DNA of 64,000 nucleotides from Haliclona indistincta (Eukaryota > Porifera > Demospongiae > Haplosclerida > Chalinidae), in NCBI GenBank assembly GCA_964017065.1, contig OZ024783.1:7480391-7544390 (forward strand), written 5' to 3'. Below the pieces are notes generated by a model. It was not told the origin of the DNA. It made no database searches and saw only the letters and a list, made by a program, of their open reading frames with translations. Shown here in pieces: positions 9,913-20,999 of this stretch. Position 1 is the stretch's first letter. The number at the start of each line of letters is the position of its first letter. A program made the position numbers and the translations under genes.

Positions 9913-10876
9913 ATGAAGATGCTTCTGAAACTGATTGCTTGTATAGCACTGCTTGTTAGCAACACCGCTGCTCAGAGTGGAAATGAAAGTGAGTTAAGTT
10001 TGTGTGTATGTATATAAGTCTCATTGCAAATGTTTCTATATAGCTTGCTCAACACAGTATACAGCTCAGCCTCCTACTGCACTGAATTGTGATCCTTTGG
10101 GAGGCTTTATCGTTCTAGTGTGTCAAATTCATCAAGACAATGGTTTTGGCAGTTTGACCTGGTTCTGGTCTGGCTGTGATCAAGATGCTGGTGTCAATGG
10201 CACAGCTATACTGCTTGAAGACAGAAGTGACGTTTACGGAGTAGAGCAGCATTTCTCTTCTGGTAACGTCACCTTGTCTAATTTGATATTTTTAGTCACA
10301 AATGCTACTTTGGGCTACTACTGGTGTGAGGTCAATAGTTCATCCTCTAGACCTTCTGTTATAACTCCTGTGCTACAATCAACCAATACATCCCTACCAG
10401 AATGTACTATCTTATCAGTCGGTCCCAACTATAACTTAGGTTCAGAGTGTGCTGTTGTAGGCTCGCCCATTGTCTTCCCTCGTCTACCTCTACCATCATT
10501 TTGCCCTAGCACAGCAAATGGTACCACAGACCTGAACCCTCCGACTCCAAGTCAGGATACTTCAACTCCAACTCAGAATACTCCTAGTCCAACTCAGGAT
10601 ACTCCAACTCCAACTTCAGATATTCCTAGTGAAACAATGCCATTGGCACTAACAGCTACGACAACATTGCTAGCAGTATCTGGTGCTTTCATCATTATAC
10701 TGGTGCTGGTGATAGTGATACTAAGTGTTTGCCTGTGCAAAAAAAAGCGTACAATCCGAAAGGTTTGTGATATGTGTGCAATAAATTGTGTACGTATAGT
10801 ATTCAATTGATTATATTGCAGACAGTCTTCACTTGAGATGCACGACACAGAAGAACTAACAAAGGCCCAACACTAA
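9913..10876 (+). CDS. Ig copy 2: single-Ig-domain type I membrane protein
   Basis: Predicted cell-surface protein. Exons are 9913-9988 (signal peptide, starts MKMLLKL, ends phase 1), 10044-10762, and a tail exon from 10822 or 10826. Residues 1-20 form a cleavable signal. Residues 27-125 form a V-like Ig domain with Cys52 in IVLVCQI, Trp65/67 in TWFW, and YYWCEV (Cys120), plus extra Cys27, Cys41 and Cys70. Residues 130-225 are a Thr/Pro/Ser-rich stalk with TPTPSQDTST-type repeats. Residues 233-257 are a membrane segment, followed by KKKRTIRK. Six or more Asn-X-Ser/Thr sites suggest glycosylation. The first acceptor AG gives TVFT and a stop at 10836. A second AG four bases on gives SSLEMHDTEELTKAQH and a stop at 10876, matching copies 1 and 5, and is preferred. 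Ligand unknown. Confidence 0.8.
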
Positions 10877-10879
10877 ACT

Positions 10880-11540
10880 ATAATATTATACTTGTGTTAT
10901 GTTAGCTAGTCAACGGAATAAATAATTTATTATTATACCGTGCTAATAAAATAATTTTATTACAAATGTAATTACCCGTGCGCAGTATGCGCCAGGGTTA
11001 TGCGTTTGTGTCCGTCGGTATGTGTGTGTCGTCAAAAACACGCCTGTTTACGTCTTACAGCTCGAAAATCTCCACGAAAACACTCTTAGCAGCTTCTTCA
11101 CTGAATTTATAGTCCTATGAAGACGTTTTCTGTGCTGGCAAGCCTTGTTCGAGCGGCTAATCCATGGCTATATCTAAAGCTACGTGTCCTCTAAGAGCAC
11201 TTACGGTATAGTGGGTGTGTCACCCAACCTCCTATTGATGCATAGATATGATTGATGTCGCGTCGATGCCCTCACTCAGTCTCCCTTTACTGAACTTGGT
11301 GGCTGCTTTTTGCACTCAGTCTTACTCGCGCTGTCTCTAGGACATGGTTAATGTAAGTTTCGAGCCTATGCTCCCCGCCGTCGCGAAGCTACAAGACCGA
11401 CCAACGCGAGGATGTTTGTGCAGTTTTTATCGAGTTGCATGCTAAACGAAGAGCTTACAGCTACAAGAGCACGCTTACCACCCCAGGATCTAGGACTTCT
11501 ATTACACTGTGGTAGCATACTATTGGCTTCTGTTATTATG
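10880..11540. repeat. Downstream block duplicated with the Ig unit
   Basis: Nearly identical to 14017-14480 after copy 3, including ACCCGTGCGCAGTATGCGCC and the segment to CCCAGGATCTAGGACTTC. It shows that the whole unit from about 9680 to 11500 and 12820 to 14480 was duplicated recently. No gene is recognised inside. Confidence 0.8.
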
Positions 11541-12600
11541 CCTCGGTGGGCGGAGCCACGAGGCATACTGTAATCGCGTTGTCTGTCGTTCTGTCTGTCT
11601 GTTACACCATTTTTGCGGCGCACGCTGAACGGTGAGCTCTGAAACTTGCAATGCAGGTATAACTCGACATTATCTCGGTTGTGTATTAGCGAAAGTTCGA
11701 TGCAAAGCTTTGTTCTACTCTAGAGTTATGGCGTGATTTGCTTACTTTGTTTACCGTTGCTGGCGATCTGGACTTCTCCGAAGGCAAGGCTGTCTACAGT
11801 TGACTGCCTAGAAGCTGATAGGTTAGAATTTACTACAGGATAGCAGCGCAGGTCCAGAGAAATCATGTAGGCAAACTATGGAAGTTATCTCGCTCGTGGT
11901 AAGCGTGTGCTGTGTAGACACGCCCAGTTGAATTGTGGTTAGCACTGATTGGCTTCTGATTGCATAACTAAAGCACTGCATTGTGATTGCTGTACAGAAA
12001 TCCTGTATACATGCATCTGCTGTTGCTGTGTTTGTGGAATGGTGGATATTTGTGTTTGTGGATAAAGTGTCATTCCACCGAGGCATCTGCACCTTAGGTG
12101 CTATTTTTCTGTCTGTTACACCATTTCTGCGGCGCACGCAAAAAGGTAAGCTCTGAAACTTGCAATGCAGGTAGAACTTGAGATTATCTCGGTTTTGATC
12201 GTGTGAAAGCTTTACACGAAGTTTAGTTCCAGAGCTATGGCGTGATTTGCTCACCTCAATGCCCGTTTCTGGCTATCTGGACTTCTCCAAAGGCAAAGCT
12301 GTCCACAGTTGACTGCTTAGCAGTTGTTAGGTTATAATTTTACTACAGGATAGCAGCGCAGGTCCAGAGAAATCGTGTAAGCAAGCTATGGAAGCTATCT
12401 CGCGCGTTGCTGTGCTTAAACTGTAGACACGCCCAGTTTAATTGTGGTTAGCACTGATTGGCTTCTGATTGCATAACTAGAGCACTGCATTGTGATTGCT
12501 GTACAGAAATCCTGTATACATGCATATGCAGTTACTGTGTTTGTGGAATGGTGGATAGTGTTATTCACCGAGGCATCTGCACCTTAGGTGCTATTTTTTT
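11540..12600. repeat. Two tandem copies of dispersed repeat V
   Basis: Copy a runs from about 11540 to 12107 and copy b from 12108 to 12600. Both contain CTGTCTGTTACACCATTT, GCGGCGCACGC, CTGAAACTTGCAATGCAGG, TTATGGCGTGATTTGCT and GAGGCATCTGCACCTTAGG. Further pieces lie at 7930-8270 (inverted) and 16040-16320. No coding capacity. A CTGT/TG microsatellite commonly sits at the head. Confidence 0.7.
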
Positions 12601-12952
12601 TGCCAGCTTGTATGACCATTGTACTTAATTATAAATCTGTTACAATCATCATCTGCTGATCGAGTAGCTGTATGTCAGTAGTTGCTGTGTGTTGACGGTC
12701 AAAGCATGCAGTGTGCAGTATGCATGCAATTCCACCGAGGCATCTGCACCATGGTGCTTCATTTCATTGTTTTCCATATGACTGATGTCACTCTGGGTTT
12801 ACTATACTGGTAAACCAGTGACAGAGATCATTGAATAGAATAATAATTATTACTGCAAAGTTCCCATCAAGATCTTCGACTCATCACACTTCCTGCAGTA
12901 GTGTGGTGTAGACGGAAGTTCCTTAAGGGTTTATCAATCATCATTGCGTGGG

Positions 12953-13015
12953 CAGGATGTGGTTAGAAAAAATTAATGTGGTAGCCTGTGCAATGCACTG
13001 CACATGCATATAAAG
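12953..13015 (+). promoter_or_regulatory. Promoter of Ig copy 3
   Basis: Same TGTGGTTAG, TGTGGT and TATAAAG (13009-13015) series as copy 2; TATA is 34 bp before the ATG. Confidence 0.6.
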
Positions 13016-13048
13016 CTGAACAGTAGTGGTACTGTAGTAGTACTAATA

Positions 13049-14013
13049 ATGAAGATGCTTCTGAAACTGATTGCTTGTATAGCACTGCTTGTTAGCAACA
13101 CCGCTGCTCAGAGTGGAAATGAAAGTGAGTTAAGTTTGTGTGTATGTATATAGACATAAGTCTCATTGCAAATGTTTTCTAGCTTGCTCAACACAGTATA
13201 CAGCTCAGCCTCCTACTGCACTGAATTGTGATCCTTTGGGAGGCATTATCGTTCTAGTGTGTCAAATTCATCAAGACAATGGTTTTGGCAGTGTGACCTG
13301 GTTCTGGTCTCGCTGTGATCAAGATGCTGGTGTCAATGGCACAGCTATACTGCTTGAAGACAGAAGTGACGTTTACGGAGTAGAGCAGCATTTCTCTTCT
13401 GGTAACTTCACCTTGTCTAATTTGATATTTTTAGTCACAAATGCTACTTTGGGCTACTACTGGTGTGAGGTCAATAGTTCATCCTCTAGACCTTCTGTTA
13501 TAACTCCTGTGCTACAATCAACCAATAAATCCCTACCAGAATGTACTATCTTATCAGTCGGTCCCACCTATAACTTAGGTTCAGAGTGTGCTGCTGTAGG
13601 CTCGCCCATTGTCTTCCCTCGTCTACCACTACCATCATTTTGCCCTAGCACAGCAAATGGTACCACAGACCTGAACCCTCCGACTCCAAGTCAGGATACT
13701 TCAACTCCAACTCAGAATACTCCTAGTCCAACTCAGGATACTCCAACTCCAACTTCAGATATTCCTAGTGAAACAATGCCATTGGCACTAACAGCTACGA
13801 CAACATTGCTAGCAGTATCTGGTGCTTTCATCATTATACTGGTGCTGGTGATAGTGATACTAAGTGTTTGCCTGTGCAAAAAAAAGCGTACAATCCGAAA
13901 GGTTTGTGATATGTGTGCAATAAATTGTGTACGTAGTATTCAATTGATTATATTGCAGACAGTCTTCACTTGAGATGCACGACACAGAAGAACTAACAAA
14001 GGCCCAACACTAA
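13049..14013 (+). CDS. Ig copy 3: single-Ig-domain type I membrane protein
   Basis: Near-identical sister of copy 2. Exons are 13049-13124, 13183-13901 and a tail from 13959 or 13963. Signal 1-20, Ig domain 27-125 (Cys52, Trp65, Cys120), Thr/Pro-rich stalk to about 225, membrane segment 233-257, then KKKRTIRK. It differs from copy 2 at about eight residues, most in or next to the Ig domain (for example SRC for SGC, GNFT for GNVT, NKS for NTS). The tail choice is as in copy 2 (stop 13973 or 14013). No lesions seen. Together with copy 2 it is the best candidate for a working receptor. Confidence 0.8.
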
Positions 14014-14390
14014 ACTATAATATTATACTTGTGTTATGTTAGCTAGTCAACGGAATAAATAATTTATTATTATACCGTGCTAATAAAATATTAATTACCC
14101 GTGCGCAGTATGCGCCAGGGTTATGCGTTTGTGTCCGTCGGTATGTGTGTGTCGTCAAAAAACACGCCTGTTTACGTCTTACAGCTCGAAAATCTCCACG
14201 AAAACACTCTTTGCAGCTTCTTCACTGAATTTATAGTCCTATGAAGACGTTTTCTGTGCTGGCAAGCCTTGTTCGAGCGGCTAATCCATGGCTATATCTA
14301 AAGCTACGTGTCCTCTAAGAGCACTTACGGTATTGTGGGTGTGTCACCCAACCTCCTATTGATGTCGCGTCGATGCCCTCACTCAGTCTC

Positions 14391-14690
14391 AGTTTTTATC
14401 GAGTTGCATGCTAAACGAAGAGCTTACAAGTTACAGCTACATGAGCACGCTTACCACCCCAGGATCTAGGACTTCAAGGGTGGTTTTTCGATATCTCTCT
14501 TTTGTTCGTTAGATACACGATCGAACGACCAAACAGTTTGGCGTTCGATCGTGTATCTAACGAACAAAAGAGAGATATCGAAAAACCATCCTTGAAGTCC
14601 TAGATCCTGGGGTGGTAAGCGTGCTCATGTAGCTGTAAGCTCTTCGTTTAGCATGCAACTCGATAAAAACTGCACAAACCTCCTCGCGAT
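14391..14690. repeat. Palindrome, arms of about 145 bp
   Basis: CAGTTTTTATCGAGTTGCAT through TACACGATCGAACG is repeated inverted after a 12-16-bp centre. The outer arm is sequence that also exists singly after copy 2 (11420-11490). From 14690 to about 14810 the inverted copy continues as the complement of 11290-11420. It arose by local inverted duplication at the end of the tandem unit. Confidence 0.8.
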
Positions 14691-14899
14691 GGTCGGTCTT
14701 GTAGCTCAAGTTCGCGACGGCGGGGAGCATAGGCTCGAAACTTACATTAATCAGGTCCTAGAGACAGCGCGAGTAAGACTGAGTGCAAAAAGCAGCCACC
14801 AAGTTCAGTCTTGTCGTGAAAATAACAGTACCCAGTAAAATCATGAATATCATTAATTTTAGCTCCTAGCTCAGCGCACGGGTATGTGTTCATTAGAAC

Positions 14900-15065
14900 T
14901 CTAGTTATTGTTATGGTTTTAATTTGTAGTCAATCTTCATTTTTCTGCATACAGATACATGCATAGATATAATTATTATCGATAATAAATTTATGCCATA
15001 AACATGGTTCTACAAACCAACAGCCGCAAAGGGAGAAGGAAAATTAGCTGAACTCAATTTCATGA
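14900..15065. repeat. Segmental block shared with 21000-21150 and 33570-33700
   Basis: TTTAATTTGTAGTCAATCTT, CATTTTTCTGCAT and CAGCCGCAAAGGGAGAAGG occur in the same order at all three places. It marks a larger duplicated unit that once linked the Ig cluster to the DNA next to the TRAF-like gene. 15065-15390 holds nothing recognised. Confidence 0.7.
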
Positions 15066-15395
15066 AACTGAATGTATAAAGTAAAAATGAATTTTTGTTA
15101 GTGCAGTGTATTATAAGACACTGCATGGAGTCTTCTTTTAAAGCATTACTGCATTTTACAAAACTTAGGGCCTACTAAGGCTACCAATTTTCTAGTTGCA
15201 AGTATCATAATTTGCATGGGTTATCACTGAACACCAGGAGTACTTTATGGTATATGCATGAATTTCCTAGCATTACGTAGAATTGTCACCCTGAGTACTC
15301 TTGTTGTGGTAGTCAGCAGTCATTTTATGAGAATGTGATAAGAAAAGCCACAGTTGATACTATTGGGAACACACATCTTATGAATACACAATGTA

Positions 15396-15557
15396 CTGCT
15401 GTTTTAATAAATCTTGCAAAATGTATTGTGCACGAAACATCCTTTGCACATGCGCAATAGCTAGTTAAGTAACTTTTTAGTATTGTTTCTAGCTATTGCG
15501 CATGTGCAAAGGACGTTTCGTGCACAATACATTTTGCAAGATTTATTAAAACCGCAG
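15396..15557. mobile_element. 162-bp palindromic element, TA duplication
   Basis: Arms CTGCTGTTTTAATAAATCTT and complement around a 25-bp centre, flanked by TA on both sides (15394-15395, 15558-15559). The TA duplication suggests a Tc1/mariner-type miniature element. Confidence 0.65.
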
Positions 15558-15643
15558 TACTCAGTACTGCATGCATGCATCTTATGAATAATGATATTGT
15601 GCACATGCGCAAACTAGTGGTCATCAGCTGGATACTTTGCATC

Positions 15644-15707
15644 ATGAAGCTGCTAGTGACACTGATTGTCTGCCTGCGGCTTGTTAGCAGCACTGTTGCT
15701 CAGGAAA
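15644..15707 (+). pseudogene. Orphan signal-peptide exon, Ig subfamily B
   Basis: ATG at 15644 starts MKLLVTLIVCL, followed by LVSSTVAQE and a GTGAGC donor after GAA A. It matches the first exon of the minus-strand pseudogene at 49795-50225 better than copies 1-5. No Ig exon follows; a TG tract and repeat V do. A small GT/AG-bounded segment at 15965-15992 may be a decayed later exon. Confidence 0.6.
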
Positions 15708-15811
15708 GTGAGCAAACTACCTAGCTTGCTTATTGATCATGGCTGTAATATTTTCAGACTGCACAGCTCTCTTACTTGATAAGACACTGTACCATGCAGT
15801 ACTTCTGACCA

Positions 15812-15947
<136 letters not shown>

Positions 15948-16332
15948 CTGTCTGTCCGCTCTAGTTCTGAAAGACGGCGATGAATCAGCTGGTGGTAAGT
16001 GCAATATAGACATAACACGTTAATCGGCTCGAACTTGATGGTCTTAGATTTTTGAATTAAAGCTTTGTTCGTGAGTTATGGCGTGATTTGCTTACTTTGT
16101 TACCGTTGCTGGCGATCTGGACTTCTCCGAAGTCGAATGTGTCCATGGTTAACTGGCTAGCAGATTGTAGGTTTGATCTGGACTACAGGATAGCGTGGCA
16201 GGTCCGAATAAAATCAGCAGAACCGAAAAAGCTAGCTGCTACAAGCATGGCTGCTTTGTGCACGCCCAGCTAACTATTACACTGTGGTAGCATACTATTG
16301 GCTTCTGTTATTTTTGCCAGCTTGTATGACCA

Positions 16333-16908
16333 TAGCCTCGTCCCCTGCCATTAATTTTCGCAACGAAACGAACGAATAAGCGAAAATTAAGGCCTGGTAT
16401 CTATTGCATGGGTAAATGTGCGCATGCGCTACCTATGAAAACACGTGGCTTGCCTACTGATTGTCGATACAGAGCTGTACAAGGCCTGCTGTGCACAGCG
16501 TTGCTGTAGTTACGCTGATGACGAATGCAGCAACGTGGTAGACGCCAGATACTGGGTTTTCGAAGATACTCTGTGAACGATTGTATTTCAAACATGTCAG
16601 CACAGAGTCACCATACACAGTAGAGACCGCGCGAACACAGACAGGACTTCGCTGCTCGTACTTGAGCACTAGATCCGCTTCTACAGGTTGCAACGCAGAC
16701 AGTAGGCCTCTTAGAGCGCCATTTTCACGTGAATATACGGGCTAATATCACAAACAAATATTCAAGTGTGAACGGATCCCCAGATTCTGGGGAATCATGG
16801 CGAATGGTAAAAGGTCACCCTTGCAATAGATACCAGGCCCTTTTTTCGCGCTTCCGTTTTCGTTCGTCCGTTTCGTAAGCGAAAAAATTTGGCCTGGGGA
16901 CGAGGCTA
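16333..16908. mobile_element. 576-bp TAGCCTCGT element, 9-bp duplication GTATGACCA
   Basis: The ends TAGCCTCGTCCCC and GGGGACGAGGCTA are flanked by GTATGACCA at 16324-16332 and 16909-16917. The empty site is preserved upstream of copy 3 near 12610. Further inverted stretches GGCCTGGTATCTATTGCA and complement lie inside. The 9-bp duplication suits a Mutator-like element. No transposase. Confidence 0.85.
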
Positions 16909-17183
16909 GTATGACCATTGTACTTAATTATAAATCTGTTACAATCATCATCTGCTGATGGAGTAGCTGTATGTCAGTAGTTGGCATGCAATCCACTGAG
17001 GCATCTGCACCATGGTGCTTCATTTCATTGTTTTCCATATAACTAATGTCACCCTGGGTTTACTATACTGGTAAACCAGTGACAGAGATCATTGAATAGA
17101 ATAATAATTATTACTGCAAAGTTCCCATCAAGATCTTCGACTCATTACACTTCCTGCAGTAGTGTGGTGTGGAAGTTCCTTAA

Positions 17184-17792
17184 GGTGACGGGGTACTGTT
17201 TGCCTAATTAATTATTCATAAAATAAATATTAACACTGTGTCAAAATAAAAAGTGCAAGAACGCCATGAAGGCGATCCAGAGACACACCAAAGACTGTTC
17301 TTTTGAGAAGCGTGAGAGCTGTGAAAATACAGAGCTGTAGTCGGGCCGCAGGAGGCAAAACCTTAAGACGTAGGAATTTAGATTTTCGACGTCAAATTTT
17401 ACAGAAACTGTGACAGAATAACAGCGAAGTTTACTACTAACCAACACTTCTGGAGTCGTTATAGGGCCTGAGTATGTTTGTTTGGTATTCCGGTAAGCGA
17501 TTTCAGAGTGAAACGCCGATGAGTCTTGACAAGCGCCGTACGTTTGGCAAAAACTAGCGCCAAAACTCATCGTAACTCACGCATTTTCGACGTCAAGGCG
17601 AACTTTATACTCTCAGGCCCTGCCCAAAGGTCTGCACAAATGGAACAGCCGAGGTATACGGTCTGCAAGTAAGCTCTCTTCGCAAATTTTGACGCCAAAA
17701 ATGTAGCTCATCGATCTCAGCCATTTTACATTGCTGGTATTACAAGCTAATTATATTCATAAGTGCGTGGGTGTAACTCGTACCCCGTCACC
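17184..17792. mobile_element. 609-bp TTAA element inserted upstream of Ig copy 4
   Basis: The ends GGTGACGGGGTAC and GTACCCCGTCACC lie between TTAA at 17180-17183 and 17793-17796. Copy 3 has the empty site CCTTAAGGGTTTATCAATC near 12922. The insertion is about 30-40 bp upstream of the first TGTGGT site of copy 4. It contains no recognised gene. Confidence 0.9.
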
Positions 17793-17826
17793 TTAAGGGT
17801 TTATCAATCATCATTGGGTGGGCAGG

Positions 17827-17880
17827 ATGTGGTTAGAACAATGTGGTAGCCTGTGCAATGCACTGCACATGCATATAAAG
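17827..17880 (+). promoter_or_regulatory. Promoter of Ig copy 4
   Basis: TGTGGTTAG, TGTGGT and TATAAAG at 17874-17880, 34 bp before the ATG. The block is unchanged although a TTAA element ends at 17792. Confidence 0.6.
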
Positions 17881-17913
17881 CTGAACAGTATTGGTACTGT
17901 AGTAGTACTAATA

Positions 17914-18877
17914 ATGAAGATGCTTCTGAAACTGATTGCTTGTATAGCACTGCTTGTTAGCAACACTGCTGCTCAGATTGGAAATGAAAGTGAGTTAAGT
18001 TTGTGTGTATGTATATAGACATAAGTCTCATTGCAAATGTTTTCTAGCTTGCTCAACACAGTATACAGCTCAGCCTCCTACTGCACTGAATTGTGATCCT
18101 TTGGGAGGCATTATCGTTCTAGTGTGTCAAATTCATCAAGACAATGGTTTTGGCAATGTGACCTGGTTCTGGTCTCGCTGTGATCAAGATGCTGGTGTCA
18201 ATGGCACAGCTATACTGCTTGAAGACAGAAGTGACGTTTACGGAGTAGAGCCGCATTTCGTTTCTGGTAACGTCACCTTGTCTAATTTGATATTTTTAGT
18301 CACAAATGCTACTTTGGGCTACTACTGGTGTGAGATCAATAGTTCATCCTCTAGACCTTCTGTTATAACTCCTGTGCTACAACCAACCAATACATCCCTA
18401 CCAGAATGTACTATCTTATCAGTCGGTCCCAACTATAACTTAGGTTCAGAGTGTGCTGATGTAGGCTCGCCCATTGTCATCCCTCGTGCACCACTACCAT
18501 CATTTTGTCCTAGCACAGCAAATGGTACCACAGACTTGAACCCTCCGACTCCAAGTCAGGATACTTCAACTCCAACTCAGAATACTCCTAGTCCAACTCA
18601 GGATACTCCAACTCCAACTTCAGATATTCCTAGTAAACAATGCCATTGGCACTAACAGCTACGACAACATTGCTAGCAGTGTTTGGTGCTTTCATCATTG
18701 TACTGGTGCTGGTGATAGTGATACTAAGTGTTTGCCTGTGCAAAAAAAAGCGTACAATCCGAAAAGTTTGTGATATGTGTGCAATAAATTGTGTACGTAA
18801 TATTCCATTAATTATATTGCAGACAGTCTTCACTTGAGATGCACGACACAGAAGAACTAACAAAGACTAAACACTAA
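17914..18877 (+). CDS. Ig copy 4: frameshifted before the membrane segment
   Basis: Exon 1 is 17914-17989 and exon 2 starts at 18048. Signal, Ig domain and Thr/Pro-rich stalk are intact and very close to copy 3. One G is missing at about 18634 (CCTAGTAAACAATG against CCTAGTGAAACAATG). The frame then ends SKQCHWH at the stop 18653-18655, before the membrane segment. The segment itself stays fully readable in the next frame (18640-18765, PLALTATTTLL to VCLCKKK), followed by a donor and the tail exon (to 18877). If the base is truly absent, the product is a secreted Ig-plus-stalk protein of about 228 residues. A sequencing error is possible. Confidence 0.7.
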
Positions 18878-18925
18878 ACTATACTTGTGCTATGTTAGCT
18901 AGTCAGAGGTATAAATAATTTATTA

Positions 18926-20975
18926 TCATTGCCGATCGGCAATGATATGTAGGGATGACCTCGAACTAAGATGGCGGCTACTCATGTGTGAAAATGAGTT
19001 TTCGCACATATCTCTACTGTTATACATTTCTACTGCATTTTAACTATCTATGAGGGAATCTGAAGTGCGAGCGCTTGCAGGAAGTCTATGAAAGTCGCCG
19101 GGACTGCTTGCTTGACGACGAAAATCAAGATGGCGACTCTCAGAGAGCCGTTGCAGATCTTCGCTGTTTTAGCGTTTCTCGAGATTCCAGACATCTAGGA
19201 TTGATCAGACGATTGTTCTGAGCAAGAAAATATCTTTGGCGAAGCTGGCAGACGTTTCTAAAGTGGTAAACTAAAATCGCCGCCCACGCGAATTGTTCAT
19301 CTTCTTTCTTCTTCTTCTTCTTCTTCTTCTTCTTCTTCTTCTTCTTCTTCTTCTTTCAGTAAGCCTAGCGCTGTCTTGAGAGAACGAATCACTACCAAAC
19401 CTGCACCATCGCATGTGTATGCATCTGGGGTAGTGCACTTACTTCTTAGATAGGCATCAAACACTACAAGAAACGAATAATCCTTGAAAAACGGGTTTTG
19501 GACCGTTTTGGACAGTTAGAGCGATTCCATTAATTAACCCTCTTGTCGCTGCTGATCATTGACTCCGCCCACATCAGTTTTGAAACTGAACTCGGTTGTC
19601 GCTTTCTCTCTGCTCTGGGCGCTTCAGCGCGCAAGGTAGAGCCTAGAGGTATGAACAAGCAGTATACTATACCCTGGGTAGCACTGATCTGTCTATGCTG
19701 ACATCATTACCCACGGCAGGCGCGAACCGGACGACGGTGGCTACCCGATCTCAGCCTGGGGCATAGGCTACTAGTTTCTTACACTACCCGGCGTAGGCTA
19801 TACCCATAGGACCCTGTGCTGTTGACAACTGGACATTGTAACAAGCTAGAAGCCTCTGTGATCGTGATATCAACATCAACATGCAAGCCTGGGACTAGTC
19901 TACGGACTAGCCATGGCATCATACACTGAGTTGTTAGTGTTAGTCTTTCTTCATCCATCACAGTGCTAAGAAATATCATGTTGTCAACTCATACTCTCAA
20001 CCTCTCTAACTAATTTAAACCTTTTCATTATTCTTGTGATTGCCGATAATAACATTCCATGTTCCTTGACTCTCTGTCTAGAGGCTATTAACCTTCTGAT
20101 CTACTAGACTAGTATCTGCTGCTCACAGAGTTGTAAAAATGAAATAAGAGCTAGCATAGCTAGAATACAGCTAATAAGTTCAAACTGATAGTGATAAAAA
20201 AAGTAACAGGAACAAGTAAAGTAAAAAAGTTTTAATAAAAAAAACTAAAAAGTGTATATAGGGATGACGCTTGCAAAAGTAAAGGAACAAGATGGGATGA
20301 TGCTTGCAAAAGTAAAGGAACAAGATGGGATGATGCTTGAAAAAGTAAAGGAACAAGATGGGATGATGCTTGCAAAAGTAAAGGAACAAGATGGGATGAC
20401 GCTTGCAAAAGTAAAGGAACAAGATGGGATGATGCTTGCAAAAGTGAAGTATGTAAAAGTCCCAAGTATCCCTACATCAGCGGCTTGAAGGAGGACGCAG
20501 TCCGATGAAGTAATTGACGGTTGTAAACAACTAGAGGTATCTGTGTTTGGAGGACGCAGTCCGATGAAGTAGTTGACAGTTGTGAATAACTAGAGGTATC
20601 TGTGGTTTGGAAGACACTGTCACATTGTCCGATTAAGTAATTGATGGTTGTAAAAGGTATAGGAAGAGGATTCCGCATTTGTCAGTTACACGCCATCGCA
20701 GCAAGCCGCTGATGTAGGGATACTTGGGACTTTTACATACTTCACTTTTGCAAGCATCATCCCATCTTGTTCCTTTACTTTTGCAAGCATCATCCCATCT
20801 TGTTCCTTTACTTTTGCAAGCATCATCCCATCTTGTTCCTTTACTTTTGCAAGCATCATCCCATCTTGTTCCTTTACTTTTTCAAGCATCATCCCATCTT
20901 GTTCCTTTACTTTTGCAAGCATCATCCCATCTTGTTCCTTTACTTTTGCAAGCGTCATCCCTACACTTTTTAGTT
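18926..20975 (+). mobile_element. Family X repeat, copy 1 (complete)
   Basis: Starts with the palindrome ATTGCCGATCGGCAAT, then TGTAGGGATGAC, and ends with GTCATCCCTACA. It contains AAGATGGCGGCTACTCATG, a (TTC)n tract (19296-19355), AGTGCACTTACTTCTTAGAT and a terminal foldback array. Other copies are at 25151-33545 (interrupted), 36180-38062 (inverted), 41844-42013 and 44406-44550 (fragments). No protein is recognisable; non-autonomous. Confidence 0.7.
20262..20965. repeat. Foldback array with 33-bp repeats
   Basis: About six units of GGGATGATGCTTGCAAAAGT with AAAGGAACAAGAT stand direct on the left and about seven stand inverted on the right. The centre has about 60-bp repeats GAGGACGCAGTCCGATGAAG. 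Shorter versions with about two units per arm are at 33017-33540 and 36192-36755. The 33-bp unit keeps frames open (MMLAKVKEQDG repeats), which is not evidence of a protein. Confidence 0.85.
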
Positions 20976-20999
20976 TTTTTTATTAAATTATTATACCGT

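Noticed and set aside
7930..12600. CRISPR-like regular repeats
   Set aside because: The repeats are dispersed or directly adjacent, without unique spacers of constant length; the window is eukaryotic.
20180..20973. Frames with MMLAKVKEQDG or ILFLYFCKHHP repeats
   Set aside because: The 33-bp repeat unit is divisible by three, so frames stay open on both strands; no unique sequence or start context.
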